Positions 19,452 through 27,384 of a DNA stretch of 64,000 nt are shown here, in pieces. The stretch is from Salegentibacter agarivorans (GTDB taxonomy: Bacteria; Bacteroidota; Bacteroidia; Flavobacteriales; Flavobacteriaceae). Position 1 is the stretch's first letter. Each line of letters begins with the position of its first letter. The notes under the pieces were generated by a model. The model ran no database searches and was not told the DNA's origin. It worked only from the letters and a program-made list of their open reading frames with translations. The stretch spans positions 1 to 64,000 of the forward strand of contig NZ_FOOH01000012.1 in NCBI RefSeq assembly GCF_900113135.1, in the 5' to 3' direction. The translations under genes were made by a program, and so were the position numbers.

Positions 19452-21248
19452 TTATTTTTTCTCATGATAATGATTGAAAATTATTCCCGCTTTAGAAACT
19501 CCAATAACCTCGGCGAGTTCTTTTTCTGAAGCTTCTTTTATTCGTTTTACCGATCTAAATTGTTTTAATAATTCTACCACGGTTTTTTCTCCAATGCCGG
19601 TAATCTCTTCCAACTCTGTATTTAACGCAGTTTTACTCCTTTTGTTACGATGAAAAGTAATTCCAAACCTATGCGCCTCATTCCTAAGCTGCTGAATAAT
19701 TTTTAAAGTTTCAGACTTTTTATCTAAATAAAGAGGAATGGTATCTCCCGGATAAAAAATCTCTTCCAGGCGTTTTGCAATTCCTATAATGGCTATTTTT
19801 CCTCGTAAATCCAAAGCTTCCAATGCTTTTACACCTGAAGAAAGCTGGCCTTTTCCCCCATCTACAATGATGAGTTGCGGCAAATCTTCACCCTCATTAA
19901 GCAAACGTTTGTAGCGCCTAAAAACCACTTCTTCCATAGAAGCGAAATCATCTGGGCCTTCCACGGTTTTGATATTAAATTTACGATAATCTTTTTTGCT
20001 GGGTTTGCCGTTTTTAAAAACCACACAAGCCGCCACGGGATTTGTTCCCTGGATATTAGAATTATCAAAACACTCTATATGTCTTGGTTCTACATTTAAC
20101 CGAAGATCTTCTTTCATTTGCGCCATAATTCGTTTTACGTGGCGGTCTGGATCTACAATTTTCATTTGCTTAAAACGTTCCTGGCGGTAATATTTGGCAT
20201 TTCTAAGCGATAAATCTACAATCTTCTTTTTATCGCCTAGTTTTGGAATAGTTACTTTCACTTCTTCGCCGGCATCAACCTTAAAGGGCACATATATTTC
20301 TTTAGAATTTGAACTAAAGCGCTGCCGAATTTCGGTAATTGCCAGTTCCAGTAATTCTTCATCGGTTTCATCCAGCTTTTTCTTCATTTCTATGGTATGC
20401 GACCTAATAATCGCACCGTGGGAAAGCTGGAGAAAATTTACATATCCATAGCCTTCATCTGAAACTATAGAAAACACATCAACATTGGTAATTTTTGGAT
20501 TAACCACTGTAGATTTAGACTGGTAATTTTCCAGTACATCAATCTTATTTTTTATACGCTGTGCATCTTCAAACTCCATTTTCTCAGCGTGCAACTTCAT
20601 TTGCTCTCTAAATTGCTGTAAAGAATCTTTAAAATTTCCTTTTACAATTTGCCGAATCGCTTCAATATTACTGTTGTATTCTGCCTCAGGCTGTTTTGCT
20701 TCACAAGGGCCTTTACAGTTTCCTAAATGATATTCCAGGCAAACCTTGTATTTCCCGTTCCTTATTTTTTCTTCTGAAAGATCATAATTACAGGTTCTAA
20801 GCTTGTAAAGCCCTTTTATTAGATCAAGCAGCGTATTTACCGTTTTAAAACTTGTAAAAGGCCCATAATATTCGCTACCGTCTTTTATTAATTTCCGGGT
20901 AGGAAAAACTCTTGGAAAACGTTCATTTTTGATGCAAATCCACGGATAGGTTTTATCATCTTTAAGCATCACGTTAAACCGCGGCTGATGCTTTTTTATA
21001 AGATTATTTTCTAAAAGTAAAGCATCGGTTTCAGATTCTACAACAATGTGCTTTATCTCCTTTATCTTTTTTACCATCACGCCAATTCTATGACTGTCGT
21101 GGCGTTTGGTAAAATAGGAAGTCACCCTTTTTTTAAGGTTTTTGGCTTTCCCTACATATAAAATTTTCCCGTTTTTATCGTAATACTGGTACACCCCGGG
21201 ACTATTGGGAAGAGTTTTTAATTGTACTTCTAAAGCTGGCGTTTCCAT
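19452..21248 (-). CDS. uvrC: UvrABC nuclease subunit C
   Basis: 598 residues, the normal length. It makes both incisions in nucleotide excision repair. Domains in order: GIY-YIG nuclease (about 10-95, with SPGVYQYYDKNGKILYVGKA), cysteine cluster near 170-182 (C-x-x-x-x-x-C-K-G-P-C), UVR domain (about 205-240), RNase H-like second nuclease (ECFDNSNIQGTNPVAACVVF, catalytic Asp; IIVDGGKGQL) and terminal helix-hairpin-helix pair (EEITGIGEKTVVELL). It is first in a pair with the patatin gene. Confidence 0.97.
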   Translation of the reverse strand: METPALEVQLKTLPNSPGVYQYYDKNGKILYVGKAKNLKKRVTSYFTKRHDSHRIGVMVKKIKEIKHIVVESETDALLLENNLIKKHQPRFNVMLKDDKTYPWICIKNERFPRVFPTRKLIKDGSEYYGPFTSFKTVNTLLDLIKGLYKLRTCNYDLSEEKIRNGKYKVCLEYHLGNCKGPCEAKQPEAEYNSNIEAIRQIVKGNFKDSLQQFREQMKLHAEKMEFEDAQRIKNKIDVLENYQSKSTVVNPKITNVDVFSIVSDEGYGYVNFLQLSHGAIIRSHTIEMKKKLDETDEELLELAITEIRQRFSSNSKEIYVPFKVDAGEEVKVTIPKLGDKKKIVDLSLRNAKYYRQERFKQMKIVDPDRHVKRIMAQMKEDLRLNVEPRHIECFDNSNIQGTNPVAACVVFKNGKPSKKDYRKFNIKTVEGPDDFASMEEVVFRRYKRLLNEGEDLPQLIIVDGGKGQLSSGVKALEALDLRGKIAIIGIAKRLEEIFYPGDTIPLYLDKKSETLKIIQQLRNEAHRFGITFHRNKRSKTALNTELEEITGIGEKTVVELLKQFRSVKRIKEASEKELAEVIGVSKAGIIFNHYHEKK

Positions 21249-21426
21249 TTCCCCAAAGGTAGAATTTATTATGCGTAGCAGTAAAAATTGATAGCGCCAG
21301 TAAATGTTAAATTTATATTAATTTGAAGGTCAAAATTCCGTTCCTCAGCTTAGCTATGGGCTTGACGTTCATTAAATTTTATAATTTCTATAAAAAAATT
21401 AGATGTGTATTTTACTACCTTGCGGT

Positions 21427-21852
21427 ATGGAGAAAACAGTAATTGGGCGTTTTGATAAAGCAGATTTCCCTGCACTGCATTTAAATGATATAGCTATTAA
21501 AATTGATACCGGTGCTTATACTTCATCTATACACTGTGAAAATATTGTTGAAAAAGATGGGGTTTTAGAATGCACTTTTCTGGATGAAGAACATCCTTTG
21601 TACAACGGAAAAAAATTTACTTTTACAGATTATGATATCGTTTTTGTGCGCAGCAGTAACGGAATTATTCAAAAAAGATATCAGGTAATATCCACTATTA
21701 AAATTTTTAATAAGGTCTATAAAATTTCCCTTTCTTTGTCCTCCCGACAGGAAATGAGGTTTCCGGTGCTAATTGGCCGAAAATTCCTTACCAAAAAATT
21801 TATCGTGGACACCGAATTAACTGACGTTTCTTACAATTTTAAACAAAAATGA
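21427..21852 (+). CDS. RimB-like retropepsin-type aspartic protease
   Basis: 141 residues from the chosen ATG. An earlier in-frame ATG at 21403 would add eight non-conserved residues, and the conserved family start is around [17 protein letters not shown]. The aspartic protease motif is visible ([16 protein letters not shown]), and the end has [10 protein letters not shown]. This is the COG4067/RimB family, formerly called ATP-dependent zinc protease. It overlaps the rimK start by 4 bases, so translation is coupled. In Pseudomonas a RimB relative is linked to RimK and ribosomal protein S6 modification; the same role here is inferred. Confidence 0.85.
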   Translation: MEKTVIGRFDKADFPALHLNDIAIKIDTGAYTSSIHCENIVEKDGVLECTFLDEEHPLYNGKKFTFTDYDIVFVRSSNGIIQKRYQVISTIKIFNKVYKISLSLSSRQEMRFPVLIGRKFLTKKFIVDTELTDVSYNFKQK

Positions 21853-22721
21853 AAATAAAAATTCTTTCGCGTAATAGCCATTTATATTCTACAAAACGTC
21901 TTGTAGAAGCTGCTACAAAACGCAAGCACGAAGTAGAAGTTATAGATCCTCTAAAGTGTGACATTGTTATTGAGAAGCGTAAACCTAATATTTACTACAA
22001 AGGTGGCTATATAGAAGGTGTAGATGCAGTAATTCCAAGAATTGGAGCTTCGGTAACATTTTATGGTACCGCGGTGGTAAGACAGTTTGAGATGATGGGC
22101 GCGTTCACCACTACAGAATCTGAATCTTTGGTAAGAAGCCGTGATAAACTGAGAAGTTTACAAGTACTTTCCCGTGCAAAAATTGGACTGCCAAAAACAG
22201 TTTTCACTAACTATTCCAGGGATGTATCTGGTGTTATAAAACAAGTTGGCGGCACACCTTTAGTTATAAAACTATTAGAAGGAACCCAGGGCGTTGGTGT
22301 TGTTTTAGCTGAAACTAATAACGCCGCAGAATCGGTAATTGAAGCTTTTAACGGTTTACAAGCCAGGGTAATTGTTCAGGAATTTATTGAAGAAGCTAAA
22401 GGTGGAGACATTAGGGCTTTTGTGGTAGACGGTCACGTAGTTGGCGCCATGAAAAGACAGGGTAAAGAAGGAGAATTTAGATCTAATCTTCACCGCGGCG
22501 GCAGCGCAGAAGTTGTTGAACTTACCGACGAAGAAGAAATTGCAGCCGTTAAAGCCACCAAAGCAATGGGGCTTGGGGTTGCCGGGGTAGATATGCTACA
22601 AAGTGCCCGCGGGCCTCTAATTCTTGAGGTAAATTCTTCTCCGGGCTTAGAAGGTATTGAGAAAGCTACCGGTAAAGATATTGCCAAATCCATAATAAGA
22701 TATATTGAAAGGAACGTTTAG
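21849..22721 (+). CDS. rimK: RimK-type ATP-grasp glutamate ligase
   Basis: 290 residues, the RimK length. Members add glutamate residues to a protein C-terminus (ribosomal protein S6 in E. coli) with ATP. The N-terminal region has [20 protein letters not shown]. The ATP-grasp core follows: [19 protein letters not shown] (about 97-115), [19 protein letters not shown] (about 138-156, nucleotide-binding Lys and Gly loop), [18 protein letters not shown] (about 178-195) and [17 protein letters not shown] near 262 (metal-binding Glu and Asn). It sits between the RimB-like gene (4-base overlap) and the aspartoacylase-like gene (3-base gap). Confidence 0.93.
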   Translation: MKIKILSRNSHLYSTKRLVEAATKRKHEVEVIDPLKCDIVIEKRKPNIYYKGGYIEGVDAVIPRIGASVTFYGTAVVRQFEMMGAFTTTESESLVRSRDKLRSLQVLSRAKIGLPKTVFTNYSRDVSGVIKQVGGTPLVIKLLEGTQGVGVVLAETNNAAESVIEAFNGLQARVIVQEFIEEAKGGDIRAFVVDGHVVGAMKRQGKEGEFRSNLHRGGSAEVVELTDEEEIAAVKATKAMGLGVAGVDMLQSARGPLILEVNSSPGLEGIEKATGKDIAKSIIRYIERNV

Positions 22722-22724
22722 CCT

Positions 22725-23705
22725 ATGGCAAAAATAACCAGTGACAATGTTCTGGAAATCCTGGGAGAAAAGGTAAAGCCGGGAAAAAGCGCCACTATTA
22801 ATTTTAATATGGCCAAACTTTACACCACTACCTCGGTGGAGGTACCGGTAATTATTGAACGTTCTAAAAAGCCTGGTCCCGTTGTTTTAATAACTGCAGG
22901 AATTCACGGCGATGAAATTAACGGGGTAGAAATTGTTCGGCAAATTATCTCCAAAGGAATCAATAGGCCTCAAAAAGGAACCGTTATTTGTATTCCCGTG
23001 GTGAATATTTTTGGATTTCTGAACTTACGCCGGGAATTTCCCGATGGTCGTGACCTCAACCGAATGTTTCCGGGAACCAAACACGGTTCATTGGCCAGCA
23101 GGTTTGCATTTCAGTTTGTAAAGAAAATATTACCACTTGCAAATTTCTGTTTAGACTTTCACACTGGTGGCGCCAGCAGGTTTAATGCCCCACAAATAAG
23201 GGTGAAACGAGGCGATGAACAAAGTCTTAAATACGCACGTATTTTTAGCGCTCCTTTTACTATACATTCAAAAACCATTACAAAATCTTATCGTGAAACC
23301 TGTGCTAAGAAAGGAATTCCGGTGTTACTTTTTGAAGGCGGAAAATCTCAGGACAGCAATAAAGATATCGCCAAACACGGGGTAGAAGGCGCCATGCGAA
23401 TTTTGAGCTTTTTAGAAATGCTAAATCCAAATTTTGAATATCCAGATGCGATTACCGAAACCGTAGTGATTGAAAATACCAACTGGATGCGCGCTAAATA
23501 CAGCGGTTTGCTTCACATAAAAATTCCTTGTGGTAAACACGTAGAAAAAGGGGAATACATTGGTACTATTACCGATCCTTATGGGAAATTCAGGCATAAA
23601 ATTAAGGCGGTAAATACCGGCTATGTAATTAATATTAACGAATCTCCCATTGTTTACCAGGGAGATGCTATTTTTCATATTTCAGCACCACCAAAAGATG
23701 AATAA
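22725..23705 (+). CDS. Succinylglutamate desuccinylase/aspartoacylase-family hydrolase
   Basis: 326 residues, M14-like zinc hydrolase. Zinc ligands: His and Glu in TAGIHGDEINGVEI (about 57-70) and a later His in LDFHTGGASRFNAP (about 144-157). NLRREFPDGRDLNRMFPG is the substrate-arginine region. A C-terminal beta domain includes a hammerhead-like stretch with G-x-Y-G. Known relatives remove acyl groups from amino acids (N-succinylglutamate, N-acetylaspartate). Placement directly after rimK suggests a glutamyl-peptide or acyl-amino-acid substrate, but that is inference. The next gene overlaps it by 8 bases. Confidence 0.88.
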   Translation: MAKITSDNVLEILGEKVKPGKSATINFNMAKLYTTTSVEVPVIIERSKKPGPVVLITAGIHGDEINGVEIVRQIISKGINRPQKGTVICIPVVNIFGFLNLRREFPDGRDLNRMFPGTKHGSLASRFAFQFVKKILPLANFCLDFHTGGASRFNAPQIRVKRGDEQSLKYARIFSAPFTIHSKTITKSYRETCAKKGIPVLLFEGGKSQDSNKDIAKHGVEGAMRILSFLEMLNPNFEYPDAITETVVIENTNWMRAKYSGLLHIKIPCGKHVEKGEYIGTITDPYGKFRHKIKAVNTGYVININESPIVYQGDAIFHISAPPKDE

Positions 23706-24267
23706 AGCCGAATTACGAAAAAAATACAAAGCATTACGTTTAGAGCTTTCCGAAGAAAAAATAGAAGCGCTTAGCCTTGAAATTACCAATCAATTACTTC
23801 AACTACCCGTTTGGGAAAAAGAATTTTACCATCTTTTTCTAAGTATTGCGGAACAAAAAGAAATCGATACCGAAAATATCTTACATATTCTCCAGGGAAA
23901 AGACAAGAACGTAGTGCTGTCTAAAACCGATGTGAAAAAACATAAACTGGAACATTTTTTACTTACCGATAGCAGCGTTATAAAAAAGAACCGCTGGAAT
24001 ATTCCAGAGCCCGAGGGTGGTATTCCAATCGCTCCAGCCCAAATAGATGTGGTTTTTGTACCGCTTCTCGCATTTGACGAAAACGGCCACCGTATAGGCT
24101 ACGGCAAAGGTTTTTACGATAACTTTTTAAGTGAATGTAAGCCTGATGTAATTAAGGTAGGACTTTCATTCTTCGAAGCAGAGCCGGCATTTAAAGAAGT
24201 TTTTAGCAGCGATATTCCATTGGATTATTGTGTTACACCGGGTAAAATATATAGCTTTAAAAATTAG
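23698..24267 (+). CDS. 5-formyltetrahydrofolate cyclo-ligase
   Basis: 189 residues starting at MNKAELRKKY, the family's normal N-terminus; an upstream in-frame ATG at 23650 lies inside the previous gene and is unlikely. The enzyme uses ATP to turn 5-formyl-THF into 5,10-methenyl-THF. Motifs: RKKYKALRLELS at the start, VVFVPLLAFDENGHRIGYGK and GKGFYDNFL near residue 130-145 (ATP loop), and IPLDYCVT near the end. It overlaps the hydrolase gene by 8 bases, so it belongs to the rim operon transcriptionally, not obviously in function. Confidence 0.93.
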   Translation: MNKAELRKKYKALRLELSEEKIEALSLEITNQLLQLPVWEKEFYHLFLSIAEQKEIDTENILHILQGKDKNVVLSKTDVKKHKLEHFLLTDSSVIKKNRWNIPEPEGGIPIAPAQIDVVFVPLLAFDENGHRIGYGKGFYDNFLSECKPDVIKVGLSFFEAEPAFKEVFSSDIPLDYCVTPGKIYSFKN

Positions 24268-24315
24268 GGAATTAGGAAGTATTCTGTTATTTTTAACAAA
24301 ACTTTCGCCCCTTTA

Positions 24316-25764
24316 ATGCTAAACGACCTTCAATTAAACAGCATTCTTGAAGATTTTGATATCGCCTACTGGAAGATCAATCTTCTCAACAAAGAGGTGA
24401 GCTGGTCCGAACATTTTGATACACTTGTGGGGAATCCCATTTTTTCTGAATCTCATTTTGAATATTTTTTAAAGGAAATTCTGCACCAGGATTATCGCTA
24501 CGATTTCAGACTTTATTTTGATAAACTTACCGAAGAAAATGAAGCTTTTAGCATAGAGCTTAAACTGAAACTTAATAATGGTAAATATCGCTGGTTCGAA
24601 TGCCGAAACTTAAAGAATAAGGAAAATAATAAGGAAACCGCAGTACTTCTTTTTGTAAACATTCATCAAAATAAACGCGACCAATATACTATTGAAGAAA
24701 ACTTCTTTTATTATCACGAAACCGCACAAATGACCAATACCGGGGGTTGGTATATAGACACCCAGAACAAGAATATTTATTGGGATAATGTGACAAAAAA
24801 GATAATTGGATGCCCCCTGGATTATCAACCACCCTACAATGAACATTTAAGATTTTATGCGCCCGAGGAACATCAGGAAGTAACTTCAGCATTTGATAAA
24901 TGTGAGAAATATGGAATTCCGTTTAAGGTTGAACTAAAAATGCGGAATCTCTATAACAAAGATTTCTGGGTTCGCGCCACCGGAAAACCCGTTTATAACG
25001 AAGACCAGGATATTATTGGAATTCGGGGTGTTTTTCAGGATATAAACGATCAGAAAATAAACGAATTGAATTTACAGAATTCTCTAGACCTTGTTGCTAC
25101 CCAAAATTCCCGTTTATTCAATTTTGCACATATTGTCTCCCACCACCTACGCTCCCATAGCAGTAACCTGTGTCTAATTGTTGAATTACTAAAAGACGCC
25201 AAAACCGATAAAGATAAAATTGAATTAATTCCTAATGTAGCCGATATTTCTGAAAATCTGGATTTAGCTATAAATGAGCTTAATGAAATTGTAAATAAAC
25301 AAACGGTTTTAGGAAAAGAACGCCGAATTGTTTCTTTCGAAAAAGCCCTAAGTGGGGTAATGGCTTCAACTTCTTCATTAATTAATCGGGAAAATGCAAA
25401 AATCGTAGCTGAATTTCACGCCCTAAAAGAAATTAGCTATATACCTGAATATCTTGAAAGTATTTTACTAAATTTAATTACAAATGCCATTAAATATAAA
25501 CATCCGGGTAGAAAACCGGTAATTTATATTCAAACCTATTTGAAGAATGAAACTCCTTTTTTGGAGGTTAGTGATAATGGTTTGGGCATTGACCTGGATC
25601 AATATGGTGACAAGATGTTTGGGATGTATAAAACCTTTCATGAGAACCTGGATTCCCGTGGTATTGGACTTTTTATTACAAAAAATCAAGTGGAAACACT
25701 TGGGGGTACAATCTCGGTAACCAGCACTGTAGATGTAGGCACTACATTTAAAATTAAATTTTAA
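24316..25764 (+). CDS. PAS-domain sensor histidine kinase
   Basis: 482 residues, no transmembrane segment, so cytoplasmic. Two PAS/PAC units (about 5-115 and 130-255; KYRWFECRNL and DFWVRATGKPVYNED are PAC-like). The dimerisation/phosphoacceptor helix has HIVSHHLRSHSSN, with His276 as the phosphorylated residue. The ATPase domain has N box LLNLITNAIKYK, G1 VSDNGLGIDL, F-box-like FGMYKTFHE and G2 SRGIGLFITK. The response regulator gene follows after 18 bases, so they are a likely pair. The signal is unknown. Confidence 0.92.
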   Translation: MLNDLQLNSILEDFDIAYWKINLLNKEVSWSEHFDTLVGNPIFSESHFEYFLKEILHQDYRYDFRLYFDKLTEENEAFSIELKLKLNNGKYRWFECRNLKNKENNKETAVLLFVNIHQNKRDQYTIEENFFYYHETAQMTNTGGWYIDTQNKNIYWDNVTKKIIGCPLDYQPPYNEHLRFYAPEEHQEVTSAFDKCEKYGIPFKVELKMRNLYNKDFWVRATGKPVYNEDQDIIGIRGVFQDINDQKINELNLQNSLDLVATQNSRLFNFAHIVSHHLRSHSSNLCLIVELLKDAKTDKDKIELIPNVADISENLDLAINELNEIVNKQTVLGKERRIVSFEKALSGVMASTSSLINRENAKIVAEFHALKEISYIPEYLESILLNLITNAIKYKHPGRKPVIYIQTYLKNETPFLEVSDNGLGIDLDQYGDKMFGMYKTFHENLDSRGIGLFITKNQVETLGGTISVTSTVDVGTTFKIKF

Positions 25765-25782
25765 AAAATTAAACTAATTCTC

Positions 25783-26205
25783 ATGGGGCAAAAAGTAGAA
25801 TTGGCGTGTATTATTGACGATGATAAGATATACGTTAACCTGGTTAAGAAGATTATTGAAATTAAAAAACTTTCTAACAATCTTCTCATTTTTAAAAACG
25901 GTATGGAAGCTTTAGATCATTTTAAGTTGATTCTTGAAAACGCTACCGAAGATAGACTTCCCGATATTATTTTCCTGGATATCAATATGCCTGTTATGGA
26001 TGGCTGGGAGTTTCTAAATGAATTTATTAAAATTAAGAATAACTTTGAGAAGAAGATCACACTTTATGTGGTAAGTTCTTCAATAGATCCGCGAGATTTG
26101 GAACGCGCAAAATCTATTAATTTGGTGACCGATTATCTAATTAAGCCAATAGAATTAAAGAAATTCGAAAAGATTTTTGATAGAAACGGAAACGCAGCCG
26201 CTTAG
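25783..26205 (+). CDS. Single-domain response regulator
   Basis: 140 residues, receiver domain only. Acidic pocket D12-D13-D14 (CIIDDDK), phosphoacceptor Asp66 in FLDINMPVMDGWEF, switch Ser in VVSSSIDPRD, and Lys-Pro in YLIKPIE. There is no output domain, so it must act by protein contact or in a phosphorelay. It is paired with the kinase 18 bases upstream. Its stop codon abuts the stop of the convergent lspA. Confidence 0.93.
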   Translation: MGQKVELACIIDDDKIYVNLVKKIIEIKKLSNNLLIFKNGMEALDHFKLILENATEDRLPDIIFLDINMPVMDGWEFLNEFIKIKNNFEKKITLYVVSSSIDPRDLERAKSINLVTDYLIKPIELKKFEKIFDRNGNAAA

Positions 26206-26829
26206 TTAGTTACTTGCTTTAGCCTCTTCCTCTTCTTTTGGAAAAGCTCGTTTATTAAAAAGCAGCAGTAAAATTACGCCCGCACTAATTGCGGTATCGG
26301 CTATATTGAATACCGGTTCAAAGAATGTGAAGTAATTTCCGCCCCAGAAAGGAATCCATTCGGGCAAATTGCCCTGCCATAATGGGAAGTAAAGCATATC
26401 TACCACCTTACCGTGAAATAAGGTACCATAGCCACCTTCTGCCGGCATAAATTCGGCTACCTGCCCATAGCTGCCATTAAAAACAATTCCGTAGAAAACA
26501 GAGTCTATAATATTCCCAAAAGCTCCTGCGAAAATTAAAGCTATTGCGGTGATTAAGATTCTTGAACCATTTTTTCTAACCGAATCCCACAACCAGTAAC
26601 CAATACCGACAATGGCCACCAATCTAAAAAGCGTAAGGAAAAGTTTTCCGTATTCTCCCGGGATCTTGGTTCCCCAGGCCATTCCTTCATTTTCTACAAA
26701 TAAAATTCTGAACCAATCAAAAACCGGTACTTCTTCGCCAAGCGAAAAATTTGTTTTGATATAAAATTTTGAAATTTGGTCTATTAAAAGAACCAAAACG
26801 ATAATAATACCCGCTTTTTTTAAGGACAT
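26206..26829 (-). CDS. lspA: Lipoprotein signal peptidase
   Basis: 207 residues, longer than the usual 160 or so. This aspartic inner-membrane protease removes signal peptides from prolipoproteins. The catalytic aspartates are visible in GNIIDSVFYG (about 110) and FNIADTAISAG (about 177). Between them there is an extra loop of about 40 residues rich in Gly and aromatics, a form I recall as common in Bacteroidetes. Four hydrophobic segments are apparent. It supports the two lipoproteins at 3380-6832 and the M23 lipoprotein in this window. Confidence 0.94.
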   Translation of the reverse strand: MSLKKAGIIIVLVLLIDQISKFYIKTNFSLGEEVPVFDWFRILFVENEGMAWGTKIPGEYGKLFLTLFRLVAIVGIGYWLWDSVRKNGSRILITAIALIFAGAFGNIIDSVFYGIVFNGSYGQVAEFMPAEGGYGTLFHGKVVDMLYFPLWQGNLPEWIPFWGGNYFTFFEPVFNIADTAISAGVILLLLFNKRAFPKEEEEAKASN

Positions 26830-26933
26830 GAACTCTGTGGAATTTAAAACGCCGCTAAAATACTAATATTATTTAGTTTTTACCCGGCTAAAAATCAGCT
26901 TCTGGGAAGCATTTTTTAAATTTTATAATCTTA

Positions 26934-26970
26934 AAATAAAAGCGCCCCCAGGCACAAGCAAAGGGGCGCT
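26934..26970 (-). terminator. Terminator after the DksA-like gene
   Basis: AGCGCCCC (26941-26948) pairs perfectly with GGGGCGCT (26963-26970) around a 14-base loop, and the minus strand continues TTTTATTTT. It separates the ileS pair from lspA. Confidence 0.88.
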
Positions 26971-26995
26971 ATAAATTTTGAGTAACAGAAAATAT

Positions 26996-27379
26996 TTATT
27001 TCTGCATGTTTTTAGCCTCAATACTTAAAGTAGCGTGTGGCACCAATTTTAAACGCTCTTTAGCGATTAATTTTCCGGTTACACGGCATATTCCGTATGT
27101 TTTGTTTTCAATCCTTGTTAAAGCATTTTTTAGGTCGCGGATAAATTTTTCCTGCCTAATAGCTAATTGAGAATTGGCTTCCTTACTCATAGTTTCGCTT
27201 CCTTCTTCAAAAGCTTTAAATGTAGGAGCAGTATCATCTGTACCGTTGTTTCCATCATTTTTATAAGCATTTTCGTAAATTTCCAATTGCTCCTGTGCCT
27301 TCGCGATTTTGCCTTTAATCAGGGCCTTAAACTCAGCTAATTCGGCATCGCTATACCGTTCTTTTACTTCAGTTGCCAT
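26996..27379 (-). CDS. TraR/DksA-family protein with degenerate zinc finger
   Basis: 127 residues. The N-terminal part is a coiled-coil-like helical hairpin (about 10-90); the C-terminal part aligns with the DksA zinc finger around YGICRVTGKLI. In DksA the finger has four Cys (C-x2-C ... C-x2-C); here the positions read C-T and S-A (in LSIEAK), so a single Cys remains and zinc binding by the standard site is not possible. DksA-like proteins act in the RNA polymerase secondary channel with ppGpp. It starts 5 bases after ileS ends and should be co-transcribed with it. Confidence 0.85.
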   Translation of the reverse strand: MATEVKERYSDAELAEFKALIKGKIAKAQEQLEIYENAYKNDGNNGTDDTAPTFKAFEEGSETMSKEANSQLAIRQEKFIRDLKNALTRIENKTYGICRVTGKLIAKERLKLVPHATLSIEAKNMQK

Positions 27380-27384
27380 AATTT

